35,294 nt of DNA, taken from positions 1 through 35,294 of the forward strand of contig CAYPVP010000008.1 in NCBI GenBank assembly GCA_964414205.1, given 5' to 3'. Made by a program: the position numbers and the translations under genes. Source of the stretch: STD2-102 sp964414205. Lineage in GTDB: Bacteria; Bacillota; Clostridia; Christensenellales; CAG-917. Under the pieces are notes generated by a model, which was not told the origin of the DNA, did not search any database, and worked only from the letters and a program-made list of their open reading frames with translations. Positions 1 to 15,000 of the stretch are shown here, piece after piece; position 1 is the first letter of the stretch; each line of letters begins with the position of its first letter.

Positions 1-2
1 TC

Positions 3-3000
3 AAGAAAAATGATAATGGTACATATTCTAAAATTCATGTGGGTGTTGATGGATTTGAAGCCGATTGGAAAGGTGCACGATTTGAAATTGTTTACACTCC
101 AAACGGAAATGGAACTCATGTTAAACTCAACAATGAATACTATTCAATTCCAGCAGAAAGATATGCAAAGAAAGCAGATGGTTCAGGTTTCTATTTGAGC
201 GAAAATGGAAACTACATTCTCATCGGCAATGGTTATGTTGATTTGACAACACTTTCACGCTTCAATGTGTCATATGCTTCTGGGGCACAAGGTGGCTACA
301 AATTTGTTGATGCAACATATGGCTTGATTGTTGAATATAACCACAGATATAAAAAAGTTGAAACATACGCCGAAGACCAAAAAGGTTTGTTCTCTTATGT
401 CATCGTTGAAGGTGGCACAAACTACTATAAACTCACTGCAAATTTGACCGACGCAGAAAAACTTAAAACCGATGGCAAAACATATAGAAAATATTTCAAA
501 TATGAAGCCAACCCAACAAATGAATTCAATCCTGAATATAACCTCTATAAGACTTCAAGAAAATATAGAGAAATTTCAGATTTTGGTGTTCGTTTGAATG
601 TCCAAATTGGAACATTGAATCTCGGTTTTGGTTTGTTTGGTGTTGATTTTGGTTTTGGACGCCAAACTCCAATTATCCCTGACAGAGTCATCAACGAAGC
701 AGTTTTGTTCTCTGAAAAGACAATGGAAATGGGCTTTGCAGTTGATTTCTCAATCTTTGCAAATGCTGGAATTGTTGACATCGGAATGATGTTCAGCGAA
801 ATTCTTGGCGACATCTATGGCGTTGTTGTTGATGTTCCTGAATATGATTTGGGTTCAGCAGAAATTACTTTCAGAGCAAAAGTTGCAACAAAACTCAATT
901 TGAAGCACATTGAAAAATCAGAATTGTTGTTCCAATTGCTGAGAGTCACACCTGTTGGCGAAGAAGACATGTTGTTTGCTCTCTATTTCCAAGAAGGAAC
1001 ACTCTATCTTGACGCTTCAAAAATCGGAATGCCAAAAATCAGCATTGATGCTTCTCCTGTTGTTCAAAAAGTTGTCGACATGTTGAAAAAACTTGTTGGA
1101 ATGGGTGGCGCAACTCAATCAGACGATGCCATCTCAACAGCAGACAACAATGCAAACATTGGCGCAAGCATATTGGTGTCTTCTGGACAAGTCATGGCAA
1201 AAGTTGGAAATGCAATGTTTGACTATTTCTTGAAACTTGTCAAAATTGATGGAAAAACATTGTTTGAATTGCTTTATGACAATTTTGAATTTGGCGCAAA
1301 TTTGACTGCTAATTTGAAATTTGATGACATCTATGCAACTGAATTGAAACTTGATGCACAAGTATCAATTCCAGCAGGTGACAAATATGTTCTTGTTGCT
1401 GAAAATGAAGTTGTTGACAACTCTTTGAGAGTTCAATTTGTTCAAGACAAAGAAGGAAAATTTGTCAAAGATGCTCAAAATCAATTTGTCAGAGCATATG
1501 TATTTGACAAAATTGCTGATACAGACAGATTTGCTCCAAAATTCTATCTTGCAACAGAAAATTTGACTCCTGAACAAATTGCTACACAATATCCTTACAA
1601 ATGTATCAAAGGCGACCCTGCAAACAAAGATGAATATGAAAAAGTGACAAAGTTGTCATTGAAAGTCGGAAACGTCGTTCTCAAATTCAGCAAAAACGTT
1701 GGCTCGACTTTGTCACCTGAACAAATTGCAGAATTTACACCTGCAACAGAATATGAACATTTGATTGTTGAAGAAACAATTGAAATTTCAGCAAAATGGT
1801 TGAAAGGTTCTGATGACTTGTCAACACTTCTCCACTTGTTCTTTGACACAACCGATGTTCAAAAATTGGAAGCATATTTTGAAGTTGAAGAAAATCTTCA
1901 CAGACAAATTTTTGCAAATTTCAAAGTTGACATCAGAACAACAGCAATTTTGAACGTCATTCGTCAAAAATATGTTGTTGATGGACCAAATGACACCAAG
2001 TTTAGCAAGTGGTATGAGGGTGACACATCATTCCTTGACGCAGCAGAATTCTTGCTTGCAGCAAAAGACTACATTGACATCATGGAATTGCTCAGTTATG
2101 TCAATACTGCAATAGAAATTTATTCTCTTGACAAAGATGGCTATCGTGTTGAAATGGGTGCTGTTTACATTCAAGGTGGCACTTATGAAATGGTCGCAAA
2201 CTATGTTCAAGCAGAAGAAGATTTCAAGGGCGAAAGATATTCTCAAATTGGAACAACTGGAAAATATGTTCTTGACAAAAAAGGTTCTTTCAAACAAGTG
2301 GTTGATAAACTTACTCTCCAAAATATGGATGGAAAAGACAGATATAGCCACTATTTTGCAGACCCTGATGGCGCATATGTCTATGATGAACAATCAGGAA
2401 CTTTTGTTGTTGCAAATGCTGGAATGACTGGACAAAGATACAGTTATGACTATATCAACTACTATCAAAACAACTTGGGCGAATTTAAGAGAAATTCTGG
2501 TGGAATTTACATTTTGCTTGATTTCTTTGGAATTCAACCACTATATTTTGAAAGTTTGACCTATGAGAAAATTTTCAAAAACTTGACAGAGAAACCTGGT
2601 GGTGATGCTGTCACAACCGAAGCAAACTCAACTGCTGTTTCTGACAACAGTGGTGAAAATGTTACAAGCAGTTTGTTCCCATTGCTCAACGAAACTTACG
2701 CTGGCTATGTCAAAATGTTCCTTTATGGCTTGCAATTCACTTCTGACTATGCTGCAATTTTGTTGCAACCTGATTTCATTGACAGAATTTTGGAACTTTT
2801 TGTCAATGTTGAAGGTGGAATCAACCTTGGACATGATTTTGAAAAATCAAACATCAAATTCAATTTGAACTTTGACCAAGAAAAATATGAAAAAGCAAGT
2901 CTTGCTCAACTCAAAAATGCAAATGTAAGCAAATTTAAGTTTGTGACTGTGCCAAATGCAGGTTTGTACACCTACTACAATGGAAAAATTGTAAAAGTCA

Positions 3001-6000
3001 GTTCACTAGCACCTGCTCAAATTGCAAAAATTGACCAAGCAAAACGTTTCAACATTGAAAAAGTTTTGCAATCTGATGTCAATTTGGAAGTTGAAACTGC
3101 TGGAAACACTGCAAACACTGCTACAACTTTCTACATTTTTGATGCCTCAGTTTCTCTTGTCGAAGCAAATGTCTATGTCTTTGAAAACAGTTTCAATGTC
3201 ACAATCAATCGTTTGGAAATGACAGAAAGCACTTTTGTTTATGATTCAAACGGTGTTGAAACTGCAAAAGCATCTGATAGATACACAAAGAAAGCATTGT
3301 ATTCTGATGCTAAATTTGCAAATATCTTGAATGACGGAAAATATTTCTTCCACAACGTTGTTGACAAAAAAGATGTCTATTTTGAAATCAAAGCCGAAAA
3401 CCGTTACAATCGAGTTCAATCTGGCGAATCTTTCAACTATCAACAAGATGCAACAGGAAACTATATCAAAATTGGCAACGAATTCAAATTGCTTGATGAT
3501 ACAAATGTAAAACACTTGTTGAAATACAACTATTATCAAGATGACAATGGTGAATATGTCAGAAGAATTACTCTCAGAGATGACACAAAATATCCATCAT
3601 TTGAAAAAGATCAAGACGGAAATCTTGACCCTGCAAAACCTATTGAATACACAAACCTTGATGAAATCAAGACTGTCAGAGTCAAACTTCAAGGCGATGT
3701 CACAATTCAAGGAAATGCAAAAGCAATTGCTTTGAGTGAAATTTTGAGTGGACTTGTTGGTAATTTGTCAACTCAAATCATGGGTTCTTCATCTGCAATT
3801 CGTGTTGGATTCTCAATTGCAAGCAACATTGTTCTTGGACAACTGAATCTTTCAAAGATTGGAAACAGCAATTCTGTTGCAGAGATTTTCAACTTCCAAG
3901 ACATTCAACTTGCAATCGACTTGTGGTTGTTTGGTGAAGATGGTTCTCGCACTGAAATTGCAGGAATCTATCTCTATGACAACAATTTGTATATTGACGC
4001 TTCATATTTGTTGCGTGATGCTGGATTTATCAAAGTTGAATTTGGAAGAAATGATTTGATTGAAATCATCAATTCAATTTTGACAAAAGAAAAGAACGCT
4101 TCTGCACAAGAAGGTGCAACAATTTTGCCAAGTGCAAACATGTCTATTGCTGGAATTTATTTGGCAATTCAAAGAAACAACTTCTCATTGAGTTTGTCTT
4201 CTGCATTGTTGAAAGTCGTTGCAAAATCTTTGTTTGGTGACAACATGGAAGAAAAATTGGCTATGCTTCCAAACGTTTCGCCATATGTCAACATTCACAA
4301 CTATCCATTGACAATTTCTGCTGGTGTAAAATTGTTCAATGAAGCAGGAACAGAAAAAGTCGCAGACATTGCATTGAATTTGTATGGACTTGATGAAAGA
4401 CAAATTGGCACTTCGGGAGAGTTGTATTCTTCTGTGTTCAAAGTCTTCAAAAAAGGCGAAAATACTCATGACATTTTCAGTGCTTTTGCAAGACCAACAA
4501 GCAATGTTATTATCAGCGAAAATCGTGCAAAATATCATTCGGTTGCATCGCTGAACGTCAAGGCATTGCTCGGACTTGAAAAAGACGAAGTTTTCAAAAT
4601 TACAATGCAAAATGTCAAAGTTGCTGCTTCGTTGGAAATGGATTTCAACGTTCTTGCTGGAATTGTCGATTGGAGCGAAGTTTTCAAAAAAATGTTTGTC
4701 AATGAAGAAGAAGTCGAAGTTTTGATTTCTGCTCTCAACAAACATATGGATTCTACACAAGATGCTTTGAGCAAAGTCAAATTGGAATTGCAAGCATTTG
4801 TCAACATTCAAAACATGCTTGATTCAAGCAAATCTTTGATTGAAAAACTTGCAGGTGCTGAAATTCAAATTGCATTGACAATGAATTCAACAATTTTGCC
4901 ATGGGCAAATGGTGATTCACAAGATGTTTCATTGTTCATCAATGCTGTTGTAAACAACAACGGAACAGTTTCTTTGTTCCTTGACTTCTCTGACCTTGCA
5001 ACAAAAATGAAACTTGGTTCTGCTTTTGCAAAAATCAAACTTGAAAACATTGACATTTCAAAACAACTTTCTAATGTCCTTGTCAAACCAGAAGATAGTC
5101 TTGACACATCAGGACCTGACGCAACAACTTCGGCTGTTGAACAAAACACTGGAATTCTTCCTGACACAGTTTTCAACATTGTTGATTCATTCATCAACAG
5201 TTTGTCAATTCAACTTGGAAAAATTGCAATTGTGTTCAATGATGACCTCATCAATTCAGCAATCAGAATGTTTGTCAAAAATGAAGATTTGGTTTCTAGA
5301 CTGAACTTTGCAAAAATGGACAAAACTGAATTCAAAATTGAATTTAATGGTAGCCAACTTGACATTTCACTTCAACTTTCTGCTGACAACAAAGACAACA
5401 AGTCTTTGAATGTGGACGCTGCTGGCAACAAATATGCTTTGATTTCTTCAACAATCAAAAATTGGACAGGAAACAAATATACCAGAGGCAATTCAAGTTA
5501 TGTTGAAGATGTCGACGGAAACTATAAACTTGTCAATGGCAACTATGTTCTCATTTCTGCAAATGAAAAATATGAAGGCGTTAAATTCAAGAAACATTTT
5601 GAATTTGTGCTTGATGCAAACGGAAAGTATTTGTGCTACAACGACATCACAATGCCAGAATATGTAAGTGTTGAAGCATACACCGAAAATTGGACAGGCG
5701 CTACATATAATGTTGGTGCTGACGGAAGTTATGTTCTTGCAGAAGGAACAACAGGCAAATTTATGAAGTCTGCTGATTATCTTGCTACCCAAAATCTTGC
5801 TTATGCAGGAGAAGGTGACATTGACTTCAAATTGAAATTTGCTGATTTGGGAATCAAACTTAATGAAACTCAATCAGGTTTCACTCCTAACCCAAGCGAA
5901 TATAAAAACTTGCTTGAATCACAATTCAACTTGCATTTTGGTGGTTCATTAGACTTTGTTGCAAAACAATATAATGAAGGCAAACCAAACATTATGGATT

Positions 6001-9000
6001 TGAGTGGTTTGGGTGGACTTTTGGCTGGCTCTGGAATTCAAGATTTCGACCTTAGCCTTGCAATTTCAAACGATTTTGAATTGAGATATAAGTTTGGATT
6101 GAGTCTATACATTGATTTGAAAGATTTTGGAAAAACTGAAGTAGTTTTGGAAATTACTGATTCAGTCACAAACAAAACAACTTTGGCTGCATATATCTTG
6201 CCAAACTTTGATGTCAATGGTGCATATGTTTCTCACAACATCTATGCTGACCTCAGCATGATTTTGGGTGAACAAGGAAAACTTGCACTTACAAACTTTG
6301 ATTTGAAGTCGATGCTTGATGGCATTCTCGGAAAAGTTTTGCCAAAAGATGCAACAGCACAAGGCAATGAAGATGCAGCAGCATCACTTGTCAGCAAATT
6401 GTATCCAGCATTGCTTGTGATGTTGAAACCTGAATACTTCGGCATTGCTTTGAATGCAAATTTGATAAATGCCTTCATCCACGTTGTTCAAGAAGCAAAA
6501 GGACAACCAGTCAAAGACCTCATTCCTGATTTGGGCGAAATCCTTTTGGAACTTGTCACTGACACTCCTGACCATGCTCTTGACATCAATTTCAACATCA
6601 AAGTTACGGACAGTGTTTATGGAACGATGAAAATTTCAGAGTTGATTTTTGCAGGAGAAGCAGCAACTTCTTTGGACAAAGGATTTACTGGCTATGCTCC
6701 AACAAAGACACAACTTGCTGATTTCATTGAAGCATACAACATGAAAACAAAAGAAGTTCTCATTGACTCACTCAGCCTTGAATTGTCTGGTGGATTGGCC
6801 TTTACAACAACAGGACTTACACCAAGCGATCCAAACTATGACAAAACATTTACATATTGGTTGGGAAGTTTGATTGATGGATTGCTTGAAAGCGCACTTG
6901 GTGCAGACAAATCGAATGCAACAGGAAAAGATTTCATCATGACAATGCCAAAAGGTGTTGCTCCATTCACATTCTCAATCAAAGCAGACATCAATGTGAA
7001 AGCCTTGTTTGGAAAAACTGGACTCAACTTGGGTGGAATCATCTATTCTGACTTTGTCATAGACTTCAAATTTGGAAACCCAATCAACAAGAAAATCTTG
7101 TCAGTTGCTTATCTTGGTTCAACAAGACTCAACAAAACGGGTGACTATAACTATGAAGTTACAAATGGAGTTGGTGAAGGATTCTCTGACGCTCTCTATT
7201 TGGATCTCACAACATTCGGACTTGGAAAATTGAAACTCAGTGGTCTTATGGGTATGTTGGGAATGTCTAGCAAACTTGCAAAAGTTCCAACACCTGATGC
7301 TGTCGGTGCAGACAATGTTTCTTCAAATGAAGCAACTGCCCAAGCAGGACTCACAAGCATTTCAGCAGGACTTTCGATTGAAAAGGGCAAAATTGGAGTT
7401 TCCATGAACAATTCTTTGTTGATGCAACTCCCTGCATTGCTTGGCTTGAACATTGATTTGGGTGAAGTTCCAATCAAAGACGTCAAACTTGAACTTGAAT
7501 ATGATTTTGGAATCAAATCAATTTCTTTGAACTCAACTTTGGATAGCACAGGTTCAACAATCGATGCTTCAATCAATGTTGATTCAATCAAATTTAATAC
7601 TTCATCAAAAGATAAATTGGTTGATATTGACCAATATATCGCAGAAACTTCGACAGGATATGCAGGTCTTGCTGGTGGAACAATGTCAGTTGGTGGAATC
7701 GTTCAAGGTTTGCTTGCAGCACTTGACCCTAACGTTACACTTACATTGCAAAAATACACTCCAAACTCAAAAATCTTGTCAAATGCTAACACATACAATT
7801 CAAAAAATGACAACATGAACTATGGCAGTGAAGGTTCAAACGATGCTTCAACATTGTCAGTCAAATTGTCAAGACCAAAAGAACTTATTGACATCAAGGG
7901 ATATCAGAAAAACAGAATCAAGATTGACATCTATGCTTTCCACCCTGTTCGTGACAAGGTTTCAAACAGTGCCCTTGACAGACCTTTCTATATTCCTGGA
8001 ACTTTGTACAACAGCAACGTTGTCATCACAAGTTTGTCAGATGTTCTTCCAGGCACAGATATCATTGGAACAATCAGAGACGGAATGGTCCCTCTCAATT
8101 TGGCAACCATGCTCGGTTCATCAAACGCAACTTCAATGTTCAATCTCTATGAAATTTTGAAGGGCGACAACAACTACTATACATATCCAACCAACGGTGA
8201 TTTGGGTGGTGTTGAAAACAAAAATGACGCTCCTGACTATGACAAAATTTACAAGTGGAAACCAAGCATTGCAAACATTGTCAAAAAATTGGAAGTCAAT
8301 TTGATGAACGTCAATGGCTATGGAATCACAAATCCTTCAAATGCTGAACTTGGAAAACCAGGTGAAAATTGGGGAACAAGTGTTTCTGACACTCCTTTTG
8401 AAGATGAAAGATATACATCTATCATCATCGAACTTGACAAAATGGCTTTGAATGAACTTCTTTGCTTTGTCTATTACATGGTTATGGGATTGTTTGGAGA
8501 CGCATTTGTTTCAGAAGCCTACAACCAAGCAGGAGTTGGCGCAAAGTATGCTACATTGTCATCTTTGATGGCTGAATTTGAAAAACTTGCCTACACCGAA
8601 ATTGAAGGTGAAAGTGAAACTAGAACCTATGAAGTTGTAAGACAAGAAAGACTTGCAAGAATCAATGCTATGGTCGCACTCATGCAACCTTATGCAAATG
8701 CAATTCCAGGTGTTTTGGTCAGAAACTTCATCACTGGTCTTGGCTATCCTGATTTCTTGCTCAACATGGTTGGTGGAAATCGTTTGGGCGCTCTTTCAGT
8801 TGTTGCAGATTCAATTTTCCCAATTCCATTTGCTGACATGAAAGCAGAAGTTCCAAACCCTAAACTTTGCTTGTTCATTGAAGTTCTTGATGAAAACACA
8901 ATTACTGATCGTGCATCAGGAATCAAGAGCATTGAACTTTATATCAATGCAACCTCAACTCAAACTTTCGGAACTGAATATTTGAGATTGGCAGTTCAAT

Positions 9001-12000
9001 CAACAAAAACTTCTGATGACATGATTTCATTGCTTGAAGTTGACAGAATTGAAAAGCCACAAGCAGAAATTGAAGCACCTGTCAGCATCACTGTCACCGA
9101 CCCAGCAACAAGAAAAGCAACTGTTGCATATGCTGATGGAACTACAAAGTCAATCTACTTGACCGCTGAATATTTCATTCAAGAAAAACTGTTCCCTCAA
9201 AAAGCAAATGTGTATTATACTGACGGAACTCAAAACCTCTATGAACCAAGTTCAGACAAAAATGCAAACCAATATGGAAACACTGGTGGTGTATATGTTG
9301 CATGGGATGCTGCATCAGTAAACTTGACTTCTGCAAATGAATCAAATCAATGGCTCGCTGGATATGCCTATGGATATGTTCTCAGCAAAGTTATGTATCA
9401 AATTCCTGTTTATGTCACCAATGCGTATGAAGTCACTGGATTGAAATCATATGTCAAAAATGGAGACATAAGAAGTTCAAAGAATTTGGTCATTGATATG
9501 AATGTCAATTCTGCAAACTTCAACTTGGATTTGCCTGATGAAGTCAGAATTACATTTAGAGCAGGTGGAACAAAGACATTCTCAACCAAATATGTTGCTC
9601 CAATCGCTGAAAAAGACATTGACAAGTGCAAACTTGACAGAGCCTTTGTTGAAGCAAATACATTTGCAAAAGTCAACGATACACTTGCAAAGCGAGGCAG
9701 TAAATTTGTTGAATATAGAGAATATTTGCTCTATTTGAACAAAGAATATGGACTTGAAATTATGACAGCAATAACCTCTGATGGAAAAACTGTCATGTAT
9801 GATTGGAATGAAAAGTCAAGTGCCACAAGTTCTTATCCAGCAGGAAAAATCACATGGGAAAAAGGCGATTTCAAATATGATTTGAATGCAGGAACAATTG
9901 TGGTTTACTACACCTATGAATGGGGACTTTCTGAAAAGGCAAAGAACTTTGTTGAAATTCCAATTGTCAACAACGAAATTGCTTCTGTTACAAAATTCGT
10001 TGCAAGCAATGGAACAGAAACAAAAGCATTTGACAAATTCAATGCCTTTGATTTGAAGTTTATGGCTGACCAAAACTATAACTTGTATGAATACATCAAA
10101 CAGTTCAACACTGTCAATGGAAAATATGATAGTTACACTCAAAATGGCGTGAATGTTGCTGGAAAATCTTTTGCAGGACTTTCTGTTGACTGGGATTTGA
10201 AGAACCTTATTGGTGCAATGAACTCAATTCATGACAACACAAGAGGACCTCAAAACCTTGGCGCTTGGGACTACTATAAAGGCATCAATACCTATGTTTA
10301 TGCCTACATTGCAGACAAATCAATTGTTGTAAATTCTTCAAGCAGTTTGTATCCAAAAGCTAGCGAAATCACCAAATTGATGAACCGTGAAGACTTTGAA
10401 ACCATCAAAGATGACTATTTCTGGAAATATAGTGAATATGGCACAAAATATTACTATGTAAGACAACAAGTCAAAGTTGATGTCAAAGTTGAAGCAAGAA
10501 AAGTTGTCAATTTTGTCAACAACACATTTGACATTGATGCCTATGACTTCACTTCATTGCAAGACAATGGTGCAATTCCAAATCAACTTCAAGCAATTTT
10601 CAACATTGGCGAAAAAGATTTGGTGAAAAAATGGATGTCTAATGGCGTTGAAATGACAATGACAATTCCACAAGTCAATGCAGGCGACATCACAATCAAT
10701 GGCTATAAAGGAAAGGACAATTTGTTTGTCACCGTTGTTGTTGGAAACGACGCATGTGGAAAACAAACATTCAAGATTCCTGTAAATGTCAGAGATATGA
10801 TTCCTACAACAAAAATGATTACCGTCACAGATTCGTTGAATCCACAATGGTTCAAAGAATTTGGGGCAATGAAAGTTGCGTTTGAAGGTGGAATCAACCA
10901 TGATTTGGTTTTGGATTGGTCAACATGGAGATTGTTCACAAAAGAAGAATGCACAGAAAAATTCGAACTTGTTGGCGAAAACAAAAACATTTTCAATGGT
11001 GGAATCTTCTATGTTTTGGTTGACTCCTACAAAGAAGTTGCTGGCGTTGAACAAAATGGAACAAGACAACAAATCAAATTGATGGTTTTTGCAGATGAAA
11101 AAGTCATTACTGATGTCAAATTCTATGATGGAGTTGGCGACATCAATTCTGAATCAAGTTTCAATGCAACAACAATTGGTGTTGACACCTACGATTATGT
11201 TTCAAATCCAAACGCATTCTTCAAAAACGTTGGATGGAACAATGATGGCGCAAAAGTCAAAATCACCTATCAAACTGCTGGAATGCAAAAAACAGGCTTT
11301 GCTTTTGTAGGAAAGTGGATGACTGATACTTTTGCTCCAAACTACAATTCTGAATCATCAATCATTTCTTACAAGATTGGCAATCAAGAATTGCAAGTCA
11401 ATGTCTTGTCGTCAAAGAAAATTGTTGACACTTGTGAATTCACAAATGGAAGCATTTCTCAAATCGGCAAAACATTCAAGTATAGTGCATTTGACAAGTT
11501 TGAATTGCCAACAAAAGCAAATGTTGTGTTTGCAGATGGAAAAACTGCATCAAATGTTTCAATTTTGTGGAATAATGTTGCAACACCAACAATGGCTGAA
11601 TTGCAAGCAGGTTCGATTTCAAGAGAAATGACATTCTTCAATGAAAACACAGAAATGAAGCAAACTGTTACAGTTCAAATCATCATTGACAACTATGCAA
11701 ACATTCAAATTGAAAAAGTTGTTTATGACAATTTGCAAACAACATATCACTTGTTTGGAGAATTCAAATTGCCTTCAACAGCAACTGTCACATACAACGG
11801 TGGAACAATCAAATCTAATGTTTCAGTTGTTTGGAACAACACAAATGTTCCTACAAGTGAAGAAATTGTCGCTGGAACATTTGCTAGAACAGCAACAATT
11901 TTGAGTGATGAAAAGTTCCAAGAAACCGTCACATTCACTGTTGTAACAAACTATGAATTGTTCATCGGCAATGAAACTGTCAAAGAAAACTATGTTTTGA

Positions 12001-15000
12001 CAAAAGCCAACTTCTACAAAGGCTTGCCAAACAGTGGAAAAGTTGTGTACGCAGGTGGAATTGAAATTCCTGTGACGATTGAATGGATTGATGCAAACTA
12101 TGACCACAACGGTCTTGCTCAAACAAATGTTAGAGTCAGAATTTCAGCAAACGGCATTTCAAGTGAACCTGCTCAAAACATTGCTTCTGTAATGGACGAC
12201 AAACTTGTTTCATTGACAATTGAAAAAGCAGGAATCACCGATTTGGTTGACTATGACAGTTTTGTTTTCGACCCATTTGGTTTGTATCAAGGTGGAAACA
12301 AATTGCCTGAAAATGGTTCAATGATTGGTGTCATCATTGGTGGCACAAAGACTGCAACTGGCATTGAAGGTGGATTGCAAACACAACTTAAAGTGTCTTA
12401 TGAACTACCACAAAATTTGATGACATCAGCAGACATTTTTGGAAAAACAATCAATCTTGAACTTGTCTTCGTCTATAATGGTGGAGTCGAAAAACTTGTC
12501 AGAGAAGTCAAAATTGCAAACAGAACGATTGACAGCATTGTTGACTTGGCTTACAGAAGTTTGACCATTGACCCATTTGGTGAAAAAGACTTTGCTTGGT
12601 ATGCAACAAATGCAAACAAATTGCAAGCAAATGTTGGAGATGAAACATTTGAATTTGAAGTTAGATGGCCAGTTGACTTTGCAATCAAGAACAGTGGTGG
12701 GTTCTATCCAAACTTTATGGTTGAATTTGCTTATAAACTTGGAGAAAACAAATATTCAGTTCAAAGCGTTAACATTCCTGTCAATGTCTTGAACAGAGAT
12801 ATTGTCAAAACTGAAATTGTTCTTGGTGAAAATTATAAATTGGTTGAATCAAAAGAAAACAGATTCGATTCAGTCTATAAATATGCAAATGTTGTTGATT
12901 CTCAAATCATTCAGATTGAATATTCAAACAACACCAACATGCCAACTGTCATCACTGTCTTCAACCCTAACGCATATGTCCAATCAAGTTTGCCAAAAGA
13001 AATGAAAATTGTCTTTGCAAATGGAGATTACAAATATTATGCACTTGAATGGAATGTTGATGCAAATGGCGTTGCAATTGTTGGAAGCATTTTTGAAAAA
13101 ATCGACATTGCAAAAGGTGGAAAATCAACAATCAAAGTTGGAATCAAAGAATCTGAAAATTCTGCAAAATCAATTTCAACATTTGGAGTTGACCTTGAAG
13201 TCAACGCATTGAAATTGAAGAAAACAAATTCTGACATTTCTTCATTGACTCTTGACAGCAAGTTGAGATATTCATTCTCACCATACTACAAGAATGCAGG
13301 ACAAAATGCTTTCGTTTTGGCAAACTATGCAACAAGCGCAAAAATCTATTTGGACGGAAAATTTGTCAAGCAAAGTGCAATCAACCTCGGTTCTTATGCA
13401 GGATACAATATGTTGGAAGAAAAATATGCTTTCAACCCTACAACTGCAAAATATGAAGTGACTGCAAACGGCGACTATCGTTATGTCTATTCAATTTGCT
13501 ACAATGCTCCACTTGCATGGAATTTGAGCAGTCTTGCATTTGACTATAACGGTGGAATCAAATATGTTGATGCAAGTGTAAATGCTGTTCAAAATGGTGT
13601 TGCAACTGAATCTTCAACAATGAGAGTCCCTGTTGACATCAAAAAACAAACACTTCAATCAATGACATTTGCAAATGGAGATTTTGATGACTATGATGCA
13701 GTTGCAATCGAAGTTTTCAAAAACAATACATTTGACCCATGGTCAGGAATTGATTATTTCAGCAAACTGAATGTCAACAAATATTTCCCTGCAAGAGGAA
13801 CAGCAGTCTTCTCAGACGGAACAACAACTTGGGAACAAAATGTCAACATTGTTTGGGATTTTGCAAGCGTCAATGTCAGTTATGCAGGTGGAGAATTTGT
13901 TGCAAAAATCAAAGTCAACGAACCTGAACTTGACTCTTTGAACATCAAGCATGGACAATTTGACTATGTTGATTCAAAAACAAAGAGAACAGTCCTTGTT
14001 GGTTCACAATCTTTGGACCACAAACTCGTTTTTGCAAACAGAGAAGCAAAATTGATGACAACGGGAACAGTCAACCAAGAAATCTACAATTCAATTGGTT
14101 TCTATTCTCCATCAACATTCAACATTGCAACTCAAACCTACATCGACCCTTACAACTTTGAAATTCCATCATTTGGAAACAGCATTGAAGTTATGGTTGA
14201 AGGCAAAGGAAAAATGACTTTCTCAACAACTGACAAAGTCAACAATTTGCAATGGTACACTGGTGGCTTCAACCCTGTCTTCTCTGGTGGAAAAACAAAA
14301 ATCATTGCAAAACTTACTGTTGAAGGCGTCACACAAAACCTTGAAATTCCATTCCTTGTACAAAGAATGTATATCAGCAAAATGCAAGGTTTTGCAAACG
14401 GAAATCCATCAGGAACAACAGCATTGGCTGACAACACAAATGGTTCTGGAAACTACTACGGTGAATTCTATACTGATGAAACAAGATTTGGTCAAGTCAA
14501 AAACAACGACTACACCTACTTCATCAAACCATTCTTTACATCAAGTTATGATTTGCCATATGCATATTTGATGGACTTCAAAGTTTGGAAATTCAACCCT
14601 CAAACAGAGCACTTTGAAACAACAACTGATGTTGCAAACCGTGCATTCCACTATGCAAAAGTTTCAATGCCTACAACATTCCACTATGGATTTGCAGAAG
14701 TCAATGCAGGCGAAAACGCATATCAAGCAACAGTTTCACTTGCTGGTCAACAATATGTCACAGTTCCTGTTGGTGTCATTGGAGTTCAAGTTGCTGGATT
14801 GGCAACAGGCGAAACACTTGATGCAATTGATGATGGAACAGCGACAACAAAATTGAAGACAACTGCAAAGGCAAATGTTGTGTATAGCAATGCATCTCAA
14901 ACAACAGTTGTAGTTGATGTTCCAGTTGCATGGTATGGTTCGGTTCAACGCTTCAAAATGGACAACATTACCGTTGTTTCAACAGGAAACTTCCAAGCAT

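Noticed and set aside
4185..4811. 208-codon minus-strand frame inside the giant gene
   Set aside because: Cys/Phe/Asn-rich composition typical of reverse-strand reading of CAA/GAA/AAA-rich coding DNA. Many similar frames occur through the giant gene.
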